Positions 35,446-48,755 of a stretch of 64,000 nt of DNA are shown here, in pieces. The position numbers and the translations under genes are program-made. Origin of the DNA: Streptomyces tibetensis (lineage in GTDB: Bacteria > Actinomycetota > Actinomycetes > Streptomycetales > Streptomycetaceae); contig NZ_SZVW01000004.1 in NCBI RefSeq assembly GCF_007655005.1, positions 248,001-312,000 on the forward strand. The letters are read 5' to 3'. Within the stretch, counting starts at the first letter, position 1. Every line of letters starts with the position of its first letter. The notes below the pieces were generated by a model, which saw only the letters and a program-made list of their open reading frames with translations, searched no databases and was not told the DNA's origin.

Positions 35446-37560
35446 GTGGCTGACGTACCTGCCGATCTTGCCGCAGTGTGGCCACGCGTATTGGAGCAGC
35501 TCCTCGGGGAGGGCCGCGGCCAGGGAGTCGAGGGGAAGGACGAGCACTGGATCCGGCGCTGCCAGCCGCTTGCGCTCGTCGCGGACACGGCGCTGCTCGC
35601 CGTACCGAACGAGTTCGCGAAGGGCGTACTGGAGGGCCGGCTGGCGCCGATCGTCAGCGAGACGCTGAGCCGCGAGTGCGGACGCCCGATCCGGATCGCG
35701 ATCACCGTCGACGACTCCGCGGGCGAGCCCCCCGCCACGCCGGCGCCCCCGGCCCGCCCCCAGCAGCGCTATGAGGAACCCGAACTCCCCTCCGCACGCC
35801 AGGACCGCGACGGCTACGACCGTGCGGACCGTGACGGATACGACCGCCCCGACCGCGACGCGTACGAACGTCCGGAGCGCGACGGCTACGACCGTGCGGA
35901 CCGTGACGGATACGACCGCCCCGACCGCGACGGGTACGAGGGGTACGGCCGTCACCGCGCCGACCAGGCACCCGGGCCGGCCGGCGATCAGCTTCCGCCT
36001 ACGCGCGCAGACCAGCTTCCGACGGCCCGTCCCGCGTACCCGTCCGAGTACCAGCGCCCCGAGCCCGGCGCCTGGCCGCGGCCGCCACAGCAGGAGGAGT
36101 ACGGCTGGCAGCAGCAGCGCCTCGGCTTCCCCGAGCGTGACCCGTACGCGTCACCCGGGCAGGACTCCTACGGCTCCCAGGACGCGTACAACCCACAGGA
36201 TCCCTACGGCTCCGGCTCCCAGGACACGTACGGATCCAAGAACGCGTACGGATCCAAGGGGCCCAAGGACTCCTACGGCCCGCCCTCCCAGGACTACCGC
36301 CCGCAGCCGATGGAGCGCCCCTCCTACGAGCAGCAGCGCTCCGACTACGACACGTCACGCGGCGGCGACTACGACCAGCGCGACGCGGTGCGCCGGGAGC
36401 TTCCCGAGCCGCCGGCCGGCTCGGGTCACGTGCACCGCGGCGGCCCGGTCGGCCCGAACCTGCCGACGACCGGTGCGCCCGGCCCGCTGGCCGCGCAGCC
36501 CGCACCGGCGACCGGCCCGGGTGAGCCGACCGCCCGCCTGAATCCGAAGTACCTCTTCGACACCTTCGTCATCGGTGCCTCCAACCGCTTCGCGCACGCG
36601 GCCGCGGTCGCTGTGGCCGAGGCGCCGGCGAAGGCGTACAACCCCTTGTTCATCTACGGGGAGTCCGGACTCGGCAAGACCCACCTGCTGCACGCGATCG
36701 GGCATTACGCACGCAGCCTCTACCCGGGCACGCGCGTGCGGTACGTGAGCTCGGAGGAGTTCACCAACGAGTTCATCAACTCCATCCGCGACGGCAAGGG
36801 CGACAGCTTCCGCAAGCGGTACCGGGAGATGGACATCCTGCTCGTCGACGACATCCAGTTCCTCGCGGACAAGGAGTCGACGCAGGAGGAGTTCTTCCAC
36901 ACCTTCAACACCCTGCACAACGCCAACAAGCAGATCGTGCTGTCCTCCGACCGGCCGCCGAAGCAGCTGGTGACGCTGGAGGACCGGCTGCGGAACCGTT
37001 TCGAGTGGGGCCTGATCACGGACGTCCAGCCGCCCGAGCTGGAGACGCGGATCGCGATCCTCCGCAAGAAGGCCGTGCAGGAGCAGCTGAACGCGCCGCC
37101 GGAGGTGCTGGAGTTCATCGCGTCCCGGATCTCGCGGAACATCCGCGAGCTGGAGGGCGCGCTGATCCGGGTCACGGCGTTCGCCTCGCTCAACCGGCAG
37201 CCGGTGGACCTGGGGCTGACGGAGATCGTCCTGAAGGACCTCATCCCCGGTGGCGAGGACTCGGCCCCCGAGATCACCTCGACGGCCATCATGGGCGCGA
37301 CGGCGGACTACTTCGGGCTGACCGTCGAGGACCTGTGCGGCACCTCGCGGGGCCGCGCCCTCGTCACCGCCCGGCAGATCGCCATGTATCTGTGCCGTGA
37401 GCTCACGGACCTGTCTCTGCCCAAGATCGGCGCGCTGTTCGGCGGGCGCGACCACACCACGGTCATGCACGCGGACCGCAAGATCCGCAACCTGATGGCC
37501 GAGCGTCGCTCCATCTACAACCAGGTCACGGAGCTGACCAACCGCATCAAGAACGGCTGA
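35446..37560 (+). CDS. dnaA: Chromosomal replication initiator DnaA
   Basis: The protein has 704 residues. Domain I covers about 1–90 (starting [20 protein letters not shown] with GTG). Domain II is a very long disordered linker (about 95–360) rich in Asp, Tyr, Pro and Gln. Domain III is the AAA+ ATPase with Walker A near 405 (GESGLGKTH) and Walker B near 463 (LLVDDIQFL). Domain IV has the DnaA-box-binding signature near 667 (GRDHTTVMH). It binds oriC and opens the duplex. I recall the S. coelicolor protein as 656 residues; the excess is explained by Asp/Tyr repeats in domain II. GTG 35446 has GAGAGAG about 10 bases upstream. Confidence 0.96.
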   Translation: MADVPADLAAVWPRVLEQLLGEGRGQGVEGKDEHWIRRCQPLALVADTALLAVPNEFAKGVLEGRLAPIVSETLSRECGRPIRIAITVDDSAGEPPATPAPPARPQQRYEEPELPSARQDRDGYDRADRDGYDRPDRDAYERPERDGYDRADRDGYDRPDRDGYEGYGRHRADQAPGPAGDQLPPTRADQLPTARPAYPSEYQRPEPGAWPRPPQQEEYGWQQQRLGFPERDPYASPGQDSYGSQDAYNPQDPYGSGSQDTYGSKNAYGSKGPKDSYGPPSQDYRPQPMERPSYEQQRSDYDTSRGGDYDQRDAVRRELPEPPAGSGHVHRGGPVGPNLPTTGAPGPLAAQPAPATGPGEPTARLNPKYLFDTFVIGASNRFAHAAAVAVAEAPAKAYNPLFIYGESGLGKTHLLHAIGHYARSLYPGTRVRYVSSEEFTNEFINSIRDGKGDSFRKRYREMDILLVDDIQFLADKESTQEEFFHTFNTLHNANKQIVLSSDRPPKQLVTLEDRLRNRFEWGLITDVQPPELETRIAILRKKAVQEQLNAPPEVLEFIASRISRNIRELEGALIRVTAFASLNRQPVDLGLTEIVLKDLIPGGEDSAPEITSTAIMGATADYFGLTVEDLCGTSRGRALVTARQIAMYLCRELTDLSLPKIGALFGGRDHTTVMHADRKIRNLMAERRSIYNQVTELTNRIKNG
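35807..35932 (+). repeat. Tandem duplication within dnaA domain II
   Basis: A 54-bp sequence at 35807–35860 is repeated without change at 35879–35932 (period 72 bp, 24 codons). Both copies encode runs of the 8-residue unit RDGYDRxD, six units in all. Exact nucleotide identity implies a recent in-frame duplication. Confidence 0.9.
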
Positions 37561-38496
37561 CGGCGACGGCGGAACGCCGCTGAGGGCGCCCTCCTGTGGT
37601 TCCGGGGGCGCCCTTCTTCATGTCTCAGCAGGGGGCCGCGAAGCCTTCCGGGCCCCGCCCAAGGCAGATCCCGGGCCCCGCCCCACGCATCCCCAGGCAC
37701 CCGCTCGCAACCCACTGTTCGATTACTCGCCGGGTTACGGCCTCTCTCCACAGATTCGGGGACTTTCTGCCGTCCACATCCTGGGGACCGGGGAGTTGTC
37801 CAGATCGTGTCCACAGCGTCCACGGTTGAAAGACCATCAGACCAGCTCAGGTGCTTGTGGATTGGTGGACGAAGGATCTCCACAGACTGTGGACGACGAG
37901 ATGATCCACAGGCTGTGCATCGAGTTGTCCACCGGCCACCCACAGGCTGCGAGCAGTTGTCCCCAGCGATCGGTCGCTTCTCCACATGCCTGTCCACTGT
38001 TCGGCAACACGACGCGCCGCCTCACCGGGTCGAGTGAAAGGCGTCACACGAAGGTGCCGGGTTGGGCTGTGGGAAACGTGGGTAAAGCTGGGGACGGCGC
38101 TGGGGAGAACTCGCCTCCCCCTGTGCACGGCGTGTGCAGAACTTTCTGTTCTCCACAGATACGCCCGGTTGTCCACCGCCTCCACCCACAGGGCCAGTGG
38201 ACAAAATTCCCGCCCTGAGCTGGGCAAACGAGGTTATCCACGGTATCCACAGGCCCTACTACTACTCCCGACTAGAGAGAGCTGGGAATCCGTTTCGAAG
38301 GGGGCCCTGTGCACAACTCGCTCTTCGGTGCCCGACCGCCCCTCGTCACGACTTGACCCCGAGAGGCACCTACTGTCAGTGCCGTGCGTCAGACTGGTCC
38401 CCGGTGTCCTCCCCGTCCCAGGGACCGACGACACCGAGACAGACGACGAGGGCCAGGCAGAGCGAGAAGCGCCGGCAACAGCAGGAGGCGGCAACA
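37561..38496. other. oriC: Chromosomal replication origin oriC
   Basis: The 936-bp gap between dnaA and dnaN has no plausible gene and is dense in DnaA-box-like 9-mers. Forward matches include CTCTCCACA 37744, CCGTCCACA 37770, GTGTCCACA 37807, ATCTCCACA 37876, TGATCCACA 37902, TTGTCCACC 37925, TTCTCCACA 37978 and 38149, TTGTCCACC 38169, TTATCCACG 38234 and GTATCCACA 38243. Reverse matches include 37856–37864, 37864–37872, 37888–37896 and 38196–38204. The clusters flank an emptier stretch (about 38000–38130). The core is about 37740–38255; the 38256–38496 part holds the dnaN leader. Confidence 0.93.
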
Positions 38497-39627
38497 GTGA
38501 AGATCCGGGTGGAACGCGACGTACTCGCGGAGGCAGTGGCCTGGGCGGCACGCAGCCTCCCGGCCCGTCCGCCGGCGCCTGTCCTCGCCGGCCTCCTGCT
38601 GAAGGCCGAGGAAGGCCAGCTGAGCCTGTCCGGCTTCGACTACGAGGTCTCCGCGCGGGTCTCCGTGGAGGCCGAGGTCGAGGAGGAGGGCACAGTCCTG
38701 GTCTCCGGCCGCCTGCTCGCGGACATCTGCCGCGCGCTGCCCAACCGCCCGGTGGAGATCTCCACAGACGGTGTACGGGCGACCGTGGTCTGCGGCTCCT
38801 CCCGGTTCACACTCCACACCCTGCCTGTGGAGGAGTACCCGGCCCTGCCCCAGATGCCGAACGCGACGGGCACGGTCCCCGGCGAGGTCTTCGCCTCCGC
38901 CGCCGCCCAGGTCGCCATCGCGGCCGGCCGTGACGACACGCTGCCCGTCCTCACCGGTGTGCGCATCGAGATCGAGGGCGACACCGTCACGCTGGCGTCC
39001 ACCGACCGCTACCGCTTCGCGGTCCGCGAGTTCATGTGGAAGCCGGAGAACCCGGAGGCCTCCGCGGTCGCCCTGGTGCCCGCCAAGACGCTCCTGGACA
39101 CCGCCAAGGCCCTCACCAGCGGCGACCAGGTGATCCTGGCGCTGTCCGGCTCGGGCTCCGGCGAGGGCCTGATCGGCTTCGAGGGCGCCGGCCGCCGTAC
39201 GACGACCCGCCTGCTCGAAGGCGACCTCCCGAAGTACCGCACGCTGTTCCCGACGGAGTTCAACAGCGTCGCCGTCATCGAGACCGCCCCCTTCGTGGAG
39301 GCCGTCAAGCGGGTGGCCCTGGTCGCCGAGCGCAACACCCCGGTGCGGCTCAGCTTCGAGCAGGGCGTGCTCATCCTGGAGGCCGGTTCCAGCGACGACG
39401 CACAGGCTGTGGAAAGGGTCGACGCCCACCTCGAGGGCGACGACATCTCGATCGCCTTCAACCCGACGTTCCTGCTGGACGGCCTGAGCGCCATCGACTC
39501 CCCGGTCGCCCAGCTGTCGTTCACGACGTCCACCAAGCCCGCGCTGCTCAGTGGCAAGCCGGCGCTGGACGCCGAGGCGGACGACGCCTACAAGTACCTG
39601 ATCATGCCGGTCCGCCTCAGCGGCTGA
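38497..39627 (+). CDS. dnaN: DNA polymerase III beta sliding clamp
   Basis: This 376-residue clamp starts MKIRVERDVLAEAVAWAARS with three repeated clamp folds and the C-terminal YLIMPVRLSG that forms the partner-binding pocket. It tethers polymerase to DNA. The frame stays open 360 bases into oriC, but GTG 38497 has AGGAGG 9 bases before it and gives the standard length. Confidence 0.97.
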   Translation: MKIRVERDVLAEAVAWAARSLPARPPAPVLAGLLLKAEEGQLSLSGFDYEVSARVSVEAEVEEEGTVLVSGRLLADICRALPNRPVEISTDGVRATVVCGSSRFTLHTLPVEEYPALPQMPNATGTVPGEVFASAAAQVAIAAGRDDTLPVLTGVRIEIEGDTVTLASTDRYRFAVREFMWKPENPEASAVALVPAKTLLDTAKALTSGDQVILALSGSGSGEGLIGFEGAGRRTTTRLLEGDLPKYRTLFPTEFNSVAVIETAPFVEAVKRVALVAERNTPVRLSFEQGVLILEAGSSDDAQAVERVDAHLEGDDISIAFNPTFLLDGLSAIDSPVAQLSFTTSTKPALLSGKPALDAEADDAYKYLIMPVRLSG

Positions 39628-39669
39628 GCCGGGCCCGCGGTTCGGAGTCAGGCTGGGGATCACCAGCGG

Positions 39670-39678
39670 TTGTCCACA
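39670..39678 (+). promoter_or_regulatory. Perfect DnaA box between dnaN and gnd
   Basis: TTGTCCACA lies 42 bases after the dnaN stop in a 207-bp gap that otherwise looks like the gnd promoter region. Confidence 0.65.
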
Positions 39679-39834
39679 GGCTGAGGACAAACCCGCAGGT
39701 GAGGGCGTACGACTGAGCGCGTATGCCCACAGATGTGCGCGAGCGTCCGGGTTTAGGGTCGGACGCGGTACGAAAGTGCCTCGCGGCACGCACGTGCCGC
39801 CACGCCACGTCGCAGAACCTAAGGAAAACAACTG

Positions 39835-40710
39835 ATGGAGCTCGGTCTCGTCGGCCTCGGCAAGATGGGCGGCAACATGCGCGAGCGGATCCGCCGCGCA
39901 GGTCACACCGTCCTCGGATACGACCGCAACCCGGACCTCGCCGATGTCCACAGCCTGGAAGAGCTTGTGGGCAAGCTCAGCGGACCGCGCGTGATCTGGG
40001 TGATGGTCCCGGCGGGCGAGGCCACGCAGACCACGATCGACCGGCTCGCCGAGCTGCTGGAGCCGGGCGACGTGGTCGTGGACGGCGGCAACTCCCGCTG
40101 GACCGACGACGTCAAGCACGCCGAGGAGCTGGCGGCCAAGGGCATCGGTTTCGTCGACTGCGGTGTCTCCGGCGGCGTCTGGGGCCTGGAGAACGGCTAC
40201 GCGCTGATGTACGGCGGCGACAAGGAGAACGTCGCCAAGGTGCAGCCGGTCTTCGACGCCCTCAAGCCGGAGGGCGACTCCGGCTCGGTGCACGCCGGAA
40301 AGGTCGGCGCGGGCCACTTCGCGAAGATGGTCCACAACGGCATCGAGTACGCGATGATGCAGGCTTACGCCGAGGGCTGGGAGCTCCTGGAGAAGGTCGA
40401 CTCCGTGACCGACGTCCGGGAGGTCTTCCGCTCCTGGCAGGAAGGCACGGTCATCCGCTCCTGGCTGCTCGACCTCGCGGTCAACGCGCTCGACGAGGAC
40501 GAGCACCTGGACGAGTTGCGGGGTTATGCGCAGGACTCCGGCGAGGGACGCTGGACTGTGGAGGCCGCCATCGACAACGCGGTGCCGCTGCCGGCGATCA
40601 CCGCGTCGCTGTTCGCGCGGTTCGCCTCCCGCCAGGAGGATTCGCCCCAGATGAAGATGATCGCGGCGCTCCGGAACCAGTTCGGCGGCCACGCGGTCGA
40701 GAAGAAGTAG
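39835..40710 (+). CDS. gnd: 6-Phosphogluconate dehydrogenase, decarboxylating (short type)
   Basis: The 291-residue enzyme of the pentose phosphate pathway has the N-terminal Rossmann motif GLVGLGKMGGNMRERI and the substrate-binding HAGKVGAGHFAKMVHNGIEY. At about 290 residues it belongs to the short (YqeC/GndA) class, often NAD-preferring, rather than the about 470-residue form. Its residence inside the replication cluster is a Streptomyces hallmark. AAGGA precedes ATG 39835. A 19-bp tandem duplication spans its stop codon. Confidence 0.94.
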   Translation: MELGLVGLGKMGGNMRERIRRAGHTVLGYDRNPDLADVHSLEELVGKLSGPRVIWVMVPAGEATQTTIDRLAELLEPGDVVVDGGNSRWTDDVKHAEELAAKGIGFVDCGVSGGVWGLENGYALMYGGDKENVAKVQPVFDALKPEGDSGSVHAGKVGAGHFAKMVHNGIEYAMMQAYAEGWELLEKVDSVTDVREVFRSWQEGTVIRSWLLDLAVNALDEDEHLDELRGYAQDSGEGRWTVEAAIDNAVPLPAITASLFARFASRQEDSPQMKMIAALRNQFGGHAVEKK

Positions 40711-40735
40711 TCCAGACGAGAAGAAGTAGTCCACA
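40698..40735 (+). repeat. 19-bp tandem duplication over the gnd stop codon
   Basis: CGAGAAGAAGTAGTCCAGA (40698–40716) is immediately followed by CGAGAAGAAGTAGTCCACA (40717–40735), differing at one base. The TAG in the first copy ends gnd; the second copy is untranslated. Confidence 0.85.
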
Positions 40736-40783
40736 GGGCTGCACGGCAGTCCACAACCGTCCGGGGAGGTCGGCGAAACGACC

Positions 40784-41905
40784 ATGCACGTCACGCATCT
40801 GTCGCTGGCCGACTTCCGTTCGTACCCCCGGGTCGAGGTCCCGCTCGACCCCGGGGTGACGGCCTTCGTCGGGCCGAACGGGCAGGGCAAGACCAACCTG
40901 GTCGAGGCCGTCGGCTATCTCGCCACCCTCGGCAGCCACCGGGTCTCCTCGGACGCCCCCCTGGTCCGCATGGGAGCCGAGCGCGCGATCATCCGGGCCC
41001 AGGTCCGGCAGGGCGAGCGGCAGCAGCTGATCGAGCTGGAGCTGAACCCGGGGCGCGCCAACCGGGCCCGTATCAACAGGTCCTCGCAGGTCAGGCCGCG
41101 TGATGTGCTGGGGATCGTCCGGACGGTGCTGTTCGCGCCCGAGGATCTCGCGCTGGTCAAGGGCGACCCCGGTGAGCGGCGTCGTTTTCTCGACGAGCTG
41201 ATCACCGCGCGTTCCCCGCGGATGGCCGGGGTCCGTTCCGACTACGACCGGGTCCTCAAGCAGCGCAACACCCTGCTGAAGTCGGCGGCGCTGGCCCGCA
41301 GGCACGGTGGTCGCACGATGGACATGTCCACTCTGGACGTGTGGGACCAGCATCTCGCGCGCGCGGGCGCCGAGTTGCTCGCTCAGCGGCTGGACCTGAT
41401 CGCGACGATCCAGCCGCTGGCCGACAAGGCCTACGAGCAACTCGCGCCCTCAGGCGGGCCGGTCGCGCTGGAGTACAAGCCGTCCGCGCCGGGCGAGGCG
41501 CACACCCGCGAGGAGCTCTTCGAGCAGCTGATGGCGGCCCTCGCCGAGGCCCGCAAGCAGGAGATCGAGCGCGGCGTCACCCTGATCGGCCCGCACCGCG
41601 ACGACCTGCAGCTCAAGCTCGGCCGGCTCCCCGCCAAGGGCTACGCCTCGCACGGCGAGTCCTGGTCCTACGCGCTGGCGCTGCGCCTGGCCTCGTACGA
41701 CCTGCTCAGGGCGGAGGGCAACGAGCCGGTGCTGGTGCTCGACGATGTCTTCGCCGAGCTGGACACCCGTCGCCGTGAGCGCCTGGCCGAGTTGGTCGCG
41801 CCGGGCGAGCAGGTCCTGGTGACGGCCGCGGTCGACGACGACGTACCGCATGTGCTGTCCGGGACGCGGTTCGCCGTGTCCGAGGGGGCGGTGGAGCGCG
41901 TATGA
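40784..41905 (+). CDS. recF: DNA replication/repair protein RecF
   Basis: This 373-residue SMC-like ATPase starts [19 protein letters not shown]. It has Walker [20 protein letters not shown] (about residues 28–46), the ABC-type signature region [20 protein letters not shown] and Walker [14 protein letters not shown] near the C-terminus. It loads RecA at gaps with RecOR. Its stop overlaps the next gene by 4 bases (ATGA). Confidence 0.96.
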   Translation: MHVTHLSLADFRSYPRVEVPLDPGVTAFVGPNGQGKTNLVEAVGYLATLGSHRVSSDAPLVRMGAERAIIRAQVRQGERQQLIELELNPGRANRARINRSSQVRPRDVLGIVRTVLFAPEDLALVKGDPGERRRFLDELITARSPRMAGVRSDYDRVLKQRNTLLKSAALARRHGGRTMDMSTLDVWDQHLARAGAELLAQRLDLIATIQPLADKAYEQLAPSGGPVALEYKPSAPGEAHTREELFEQLMAALAEARKQEIERGVTLIGPHRDDLQLKLGRLPAKGYASHGESWSYALALRLASYDLLRAEGNEPVLVLDDVFAELDTRRRERLAELVAPGEQVLVTAAVDDDVPHVLSGTRFAVSEGAVERV

Positions 41906-42468
41906 CGGAGAACACACCCGGCGGGGCCTCGAGTCCCTCGCAGGGCTCGGGCGGGGCCCCGAAGCCCCCCGAGCCGTCCGGCGTCGACCTGGCGCGTGTG
42001 GCGCTGCGCGCGGCCAAGGAAGCCGCACGCGCGCGGGGGGATGCGGCGCAGCAGAAGAAGCAGGCGCGCCGCGACGGTCTGCGCTCCGGCGCGCGCGCTG
42101 ACAGGCGCGATCCCATGGCGTTCGGCGCCGCGATCAACCGGCTGATCACCGAGCGCGGCTGGGAGGCGCCGGCCGCGGTGGGCGGTGTGATGGGCCGCTG
42201 GCCGCAGATCGTCGGCGAGGACGTGGCCAAGCACTGTGTGCCGGAGAAGTACGACGAGGACGAGCGTGTGCTGACCGTGCGCTGCGACTCGACGGCCTGG
42301 GCGACGAACCTCCGGCTGCTCGCGCCCACGCTGGTCGCGCGCCTGAACGAGGATCTGGGCCACGGCCGGGTGAAGCTGATCAAGGTGCAGGGCCCCGGTG
42401 GCCCGGCCCGCCGCTACGGCCCGTTGCGCGCCCCCGGCAGCACCGGTCCGGGCGACACCTACGGCTGA
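41902..42468 (+). CDS. dciA: DciA-family (DUF721) replicative helicase operator
   Basis: The 188-residue protein has an N-terminal charged, Ala/Arg-rich tail of about 85 residues followed by the DUF721/DciA domain ([37 protein letters not shown]). DciA proteins replace DnaC/DnaI as partners of DnaB in most bacteria, and the mycobacterial member lies at the same recF–gyrB position. Start ATG 41902 overlaps recF, so the two are translationally coupled. No DnaC or DnaI is visible in this window. Confidence 0.9.
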   Translation: MTENTPGGASSPSQGSGGAPKPPEPSGVDLARVALRAAKEAARARGDAAQQKKQARRDGLRSGARADRRDPMAFGAAINRLITERGWEAPAAVGGVMGRWPQIVGEDVAKHCVPEKYDEDERVLTVRCDSTAWATNLRLLAPTLVARLNEDLGHGRVKLIKVQGPGGPARRYGPLRAPGSTGPGDTYG

Positions 42469-44961
<2,493 letters not shown>

Positions 44962-45003
44962 GTCGGTCTCAGCTGACCGCATCAGGAAGGATTTTCACCA
45001 GCA

Positions 45004-47598
45004 ATGACCGACGAGAACACTCCTGTGACGACGCCCGAGGGTGACGCCCTGGCCATGCGCGTCGAGCCCGTCGGGCTCGAGACGGAGATGCAGCGCTCGT
45101 ATCTCGACTACGCGATGTCCGTCATCGTCTCGCGTGCGCTGCCGGACGTCCGCGACGGCCTCAAGCCCGTCCACCGCCGTGTGCTGTACGCGATGTACGA
45201 CGGCGGCTACCGCCCCGAGCGCGGGTTCTACAAGTGCGCCCGCGTCGTCGGCGACGTCATGGGCAACTACCACCCGCACGGCGACTCCTCCATCTACGAC
45301 GCGCTGGTCCGCCTCGCGCAGTCGTGGTCGATGCGCATGCCGCTCGTCGACTCCAACGGCAACTTCGGCTCCCCGGGCAACGACCCGGCCGCGGCCATGC
45401 GGTACACCGAGTGCAAGATGGCGCCGCTGTCGATGGAGATGGTCCGCGACATCGACGAGGAGACCGTCGACTTCACGGACAACTACGACGGCCGCTCCCA
45501 GGAGCCGACCGTCCTGCCGGCCCGCTTCCCGAACCTGCTGATCAACGGTTCGGCCGGTATCGCGGTCGGTATGGCGACCAACATCCCGCCGCACAACCTG
45601 CGCGAGGTCGCCGCCGGCGCCCAGTGGTACCTGGAGAACCCCGAGGCCTCGCACGAGGAGCTGCTCGACGCGCTCATCGAGCGCATCAAGGGCCCGGACT
45701 TCCCGACCGGCGCGCTCGTCGTCGGCCGCCGGGGCATCGAGGAGGCCTACCGCACCGGCCGCGGCTCGATCACCATGCGCGCGGTCGTAGAGGTCGAGGA
45801 GATCCAGAACCGCCAGTGCCTGGTGGTCACGGAGCTGCCCTACCAGGTCAACCCGGACAACCTCGCCCAGAAGATCGCCGACCTGGTCAAGGACGGCAAG
45901 ATCGGCGGCATCGCGGACGTCCGTGACGAGACCTCCTCGCGCACCGGCCAGCGCCTGGTCATCGTGCTGAAGCGGGACGCGGTCGCCAAGGTCGTGCTGA
46001 ACAACCTCTACAAGCACACCGACCTGCAGACGAACTTCGGCGCCAACATGCTGGCGCTGGTGGACGGCGTGCCGCGCACGCTCTCGCTGGACGCGTTCAT
46101 CCGCCACTGGGTGACCCACCAGATCGAGGTCATCGTCCGCCGTACGCGCTTCCGGCTGCGCAAGGCCGAGGAGCGGGCGCACATCCTGCGCGGTCTGCTG
46201 AAGGCCCTGGACGCCATCGACGAGGTCATCGCGCTGATCCGGCGCAGCGACACCGTCGAGATCGCCCGCGGCGGCCTGATGGACCTGCTGACGATCGACG
46301 AGATCCAGGCCAACGCCATCCTCGAGATGCAGCTGCGCCGACTGGCCGCCCTGGAGCGCCAGAAGATCGTCCAGGAGCACGACGAGCTCCAGGCGAAGAT
46401 CAACGAGTACAACGAGATCCTGGCCTCCCCGGTCCGCCAGCGCGGCATCGTCAGCGCGGAGCTGGCCGCGATCGTCGAGAAGTTCGGCGACGACCGCAAG
46501 ACGACGCTGATCCCCTACGAGGGCGACATGTCCATCGAGGACCTGATCGCCGAGGAGGACATCGTCGTCACGGTCACCCGGGGCGGCTACATCAAGCGCA
46601 CCAAGACCGACGACTACCGCGCCCAGAAGCGCGGCGGCAAGGGCGTGCGCGGCACGAAGCTCAAGGAAGACGACATCGTCGACCACTTCTTCGTGTCCAC
46701 CACGCACCACTGGCTGCTGTTCTTCACCAACAAGGGCCGCGTCTACCGGGTCAAGGGCTACGAGCTGCCGGACGCCGGCCGGGACGCGCGCGGTCAGCAC
46801 GTCGCGAACCTGCTCGCCTTCCAGCCGGACGAGGCGATCGCCGAGATCCTGGCGATCCGCGACTACGAGGCGGTTCCCTACCTCGTGCTCGCCACCAAGG
46901 CCGGACTGGTGAAGAAGACGCCTCTGAAGGATTACGATTCGCCCCGTTCCGGCGGTGTGATCGCCATCAACCTTCGCGAGGGTCAGGACGGTTCGGACGA
47001 CGAACTGATCGGAGCCGAACTGGTCTCGGCGGACGACGATCTGCTTCTGATCAGCAAGAAGGCCCAATCGATCAGGTTCACCGCCTCGGACGACACCCTG
47101 CGGCCTATGGGCCGTGCCACCTCGGGTGTCAAGGGCATGAGCTTCCGCGAGGGCGACGAGCTGCTCTCGATGAATGTTGTTCGACCCGGTACGTTCGTGT
47201 TCACTGCCACAGACGGCGGGTACGCGAAGCGGACCAACGTCGACGAGTACCGCGTCCAGGGTCGCGGCGGCCTCGGCATCAAGGCCGCCAAGATCGTCGA
47301 GGACCGTGGGTCCCTCGTCGGCGCGCTGGTGGTCGAGGAGACCGACGAGATCCTCGCCATCACGCTGTCGGGCGGTGTGATTCGTACGCGGGTCAACGAG
47401 ATCAGGGAAACCGGCCGTGACACCATGGGCGTCCAACTGATCAATCTGGGCAAGCGCGATGCCGTCGTGGGCATCGCTCGCAACGCCGAGGCGGGGCGCG
47501 AGGCGGAGGAGGTCGACGGCGATGTGGTCGTCGACGAGACCGCCGAGGACGCCGTGACCACCGGCACGGACGAGGGTGAGGCGCCCTCGGCCGAGTAG
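45004..47598 (+). CDS. gyrA: DNA gyrase subunit A
   Basis: This 864-residue breakage–reunion subunit has the catalytic tyrosine in [10 protein letters not shown], the quinolone-resistance region [17 protein letters not shown] with serine at the classic position-83 equivalent, and C-terminal beta-pinwheel blades with the GyrA box QKRGGKGV. An acidic tail ends the protein. A stretch near 46930–47100 uses somewhat less GC-biased codons, which I treat as ordinary variation. Confidence 0.97.
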   Translation: MTDENTPVTTPEGDALAMRVEPVGLETEMQRSYLDYAMSVIVSRALPDVRDGLKPVHRRVLYAMYDGGYRPERGFYKCARVVGDVMGNYHPHGDSSIYDALVRLAQSWSMRMPLVDSNGNFGSPGNDPAAAMRYTECKMAPLSMEMVRDIDEETVDFTDNYDGRSQEPTVLPARFPNLLINGSAGIAVGMATNIPPHNLREVAAGAQWYLENPEASHEELLDALIERIKGPDFPTGALVVGRRGIEEAYRTGRGSITMRAVVEVEEIQNRQCLVVTELPYQVNPDNLAQKIADLVKDGKIGGIADVRDETSSRTGQRLVIVLKRDAVAKVVLNNLYKHTDLQTNFGANMLALVDGVPRTLSLDAFIRHWVTHQIEVIVRRTRFRLRKAEERAHILRGLLKALDAIDEVIALIRRSDTVEIARGGLMDLLTIDEIQANAILEMQLRRLAALERQKIVQEHDELQAKINEYNEILASPVRQRGIVSAELAAIVEKFGDDRKTTLIPYEGDMSIEDLIAEEDIVVTVTRGGYIKRTKTDDYRAQKRGGKGVRGTKLKEDDIVDHFFVSTTHHWLLFFTNKGRVYRVKGYELPDAGRDARGQHVANLLAFQPDEAIAEILAIRDYEAVPYLVLATKAGLVKKTPLKDYDSPRSGGVIAINLREGQDGSDDELIGAELVSADDDLLLISKKAQSIRFTASDDTLRPMGRATSGVKGMSFREGDELLSMNVVRPGTFVFTATDGGYAKRTNVDEYRVQGRGGLGIKAAKIVEDRGSLVGALVVEETDEILAITLSGGVIRTRVNEIRETGRDTMGVQLINLGKRDAVVGIARNAEAGREAEEVDGDVVVDETAEDAVTTGTDEGEAPSAE

Positions 47599-47617
47599 GC
47601 ACGAGGAGTGAGTCAGC

Positions 47618-48412
47618 GTGAGCGGAGCCACGGGCGCCGGACCGGCCGGAACCTCGAGGGGTACGGAAGCGGACGACGGCGGCCGTGGCTCCGCCGCACG
47701 TGCGGCGGACCCGCACACGACCAACCTGAAGGCGATCAAGTCCCCGACCAAGGACGAGCCGTCGCCCGACGAGCATGGATCACAGGGGGGAACTGTGACG
47801 GACACCCGAGGTCCGCAGACCAAGCAGGCCAAGGGCGGTGCGGGTTCGTCCGACTCCGGCGCGCAGCCGCAGCCGGCCGCCCAGGAGCCGGGCACGGCCT
47901 CGCCGCTGCCCGGGGAGCGGCAGACGAAGCAGCAGGCCGGGCCGTACCACCCGCCGCAGGCCTACCCGGCGCAGCAGGCGGCGGCCGGGGCCGGCCCCGA
48001 TGCCGTACGGCGTCCCCGCACGGGGGTGCGTACCACTCCGCGCGTCCGCAAGGCGCGACTGCGGGTGGCGAAGGCCGACCCGTGGTCGGTGATGAAGGTC
48101 AGCTTCCTGCTCTCCATCGCCCTGGGCATCTGCACGATCGTCGCGGCCGCCGTGCTGTGGATGGTCATGGACGCGATGGGCGTGTTCTCGACGGTCGGCG
48201 GCACGATCTCCGAGGCCACCGGCTCGAACGAGTCCAACGGCTTTGACCTGCAGGCTTTCCTGTCGCTGCCCAACGTCCTGATGTTCACGTCGGTCATCGC
48301 GGTCATCGACGTGGTCCTGGCGACCGCCCTCGCGACACTCGGCGCGTTCATCTACAACCTGTCCGCGGGCTTCGTGGGCGGCGTGGAGCTGACGCTCGCC
48401 GAGGACGAGTGA
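47618..48412 (+). CDS. DUF3566 membrane protein downstream of gyrA
   Basis: The 264-residue protein has a disordered Gly/Ala/Gln/Pro-rich N-terminus of about 145 residues, then a DUF3566 domain with two membrane helices (FLLSIALGICTIVAAAVLWM and FTSVIAVIDVVLATALATLG). The family is found directly after gyrA in actinobacteria and is uncharacterised. GTG 47618 has GAGGAG about 10 bases before it, and the 19-base gap from gyrA implies co-transcription. Confidence 0.88.
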   Translation: MSGATGAGPAGTSRGTEADDGGRGSAARAADPHTTNLKAIKSPTKDEPSPDEHGSQGGTVTDTRGPQTKQAKGGAGSSDSGAQPQPAAQEPGTASPLPGERQTKQQAGPYHPPQAYPAQQAAAGAGPDAVRRPRTGVRTTPRVRKARLRVAKADPWSVMKVSFLLSIALGICTIVAAAVLWMVMDAMGVFSTVGGTISEATGSNESNGFDLQAFLSLPNVLMFTSVIAVIDVVLATALATLGAFIYNLSAGFVGGVELTLAEDE

Positions 48413-48455
48413 CATCACCTTCGTCGTTGCCCTGACGGTGCCCCGACAACCGATT

Positions 48456-48484
48456 TTGGGACTTCCCATGTCGTGCGCTAATCT
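48456..48484 (+). promoter_or_regulatory. Candidate tRNA-Ile promoter
   Basis: TTGGGA (48456–48461) and TAATCT (48479–48484) with a 17-base spacer end 40 bases before the tRNA. Confidence 0.5.
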
Positions 48485-48524
48485 TCAGGAGTCAGCGCGC
48501 GGGACACACACCGCAGAGCGCGGC

Positions 48525-48601
48525 GGGGCTATAGCTCAGTTGGTTAGAGCGCATCCCTGATAAGGATGAGGCCACAGGTTCAAATCCTGTTAGCCCCACC
48601 A
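48525..48601 (+). tRNA. tRNA-Ile (GAT anticodon)
   Basis: This is a 77-base cloverleaf. The acceptor stem GGGGCTA pairs with TAGCCCC, the anticodon GAT is at 48559–48561, the T arm contains GGTTCAAATCC, and a CCA end is encoded. Its 3' part recurs in degenerate form at 49473. Confidence 0.95.
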
Positions 48602-48604
48602 GCG

Positions 48605-48639
48605 AAAAGACCCCCAGTCGATACGGCTGGGGGTCTTTT
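48605..48639 (+). terminator. Terminator of tRNA-Ile
   Basis: A 13-bp stem (AAAAGACCCCCAG, 48605–48617, with 48627–48639) ends in TTTT. Confidence 0.85.
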
Positions 48640-48755
48640 GACACCTACGGTTGACACGGGCAGGGCTCTTCCGCGATCACGAGGGGCGGATCGATTCGAC
48701 AGGGCTTCGACTCCTTCGAATCGGACGAGGCCGCGCCCGCTGTCGACGAGTGTGA

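Noticed and set aside
38134..38496. N-terminal extension of DnaN into oriC
   Set aside because: The frame is open by chance. GTG 38497 has a good ribosome site and gives the standard 376-residue clamp.
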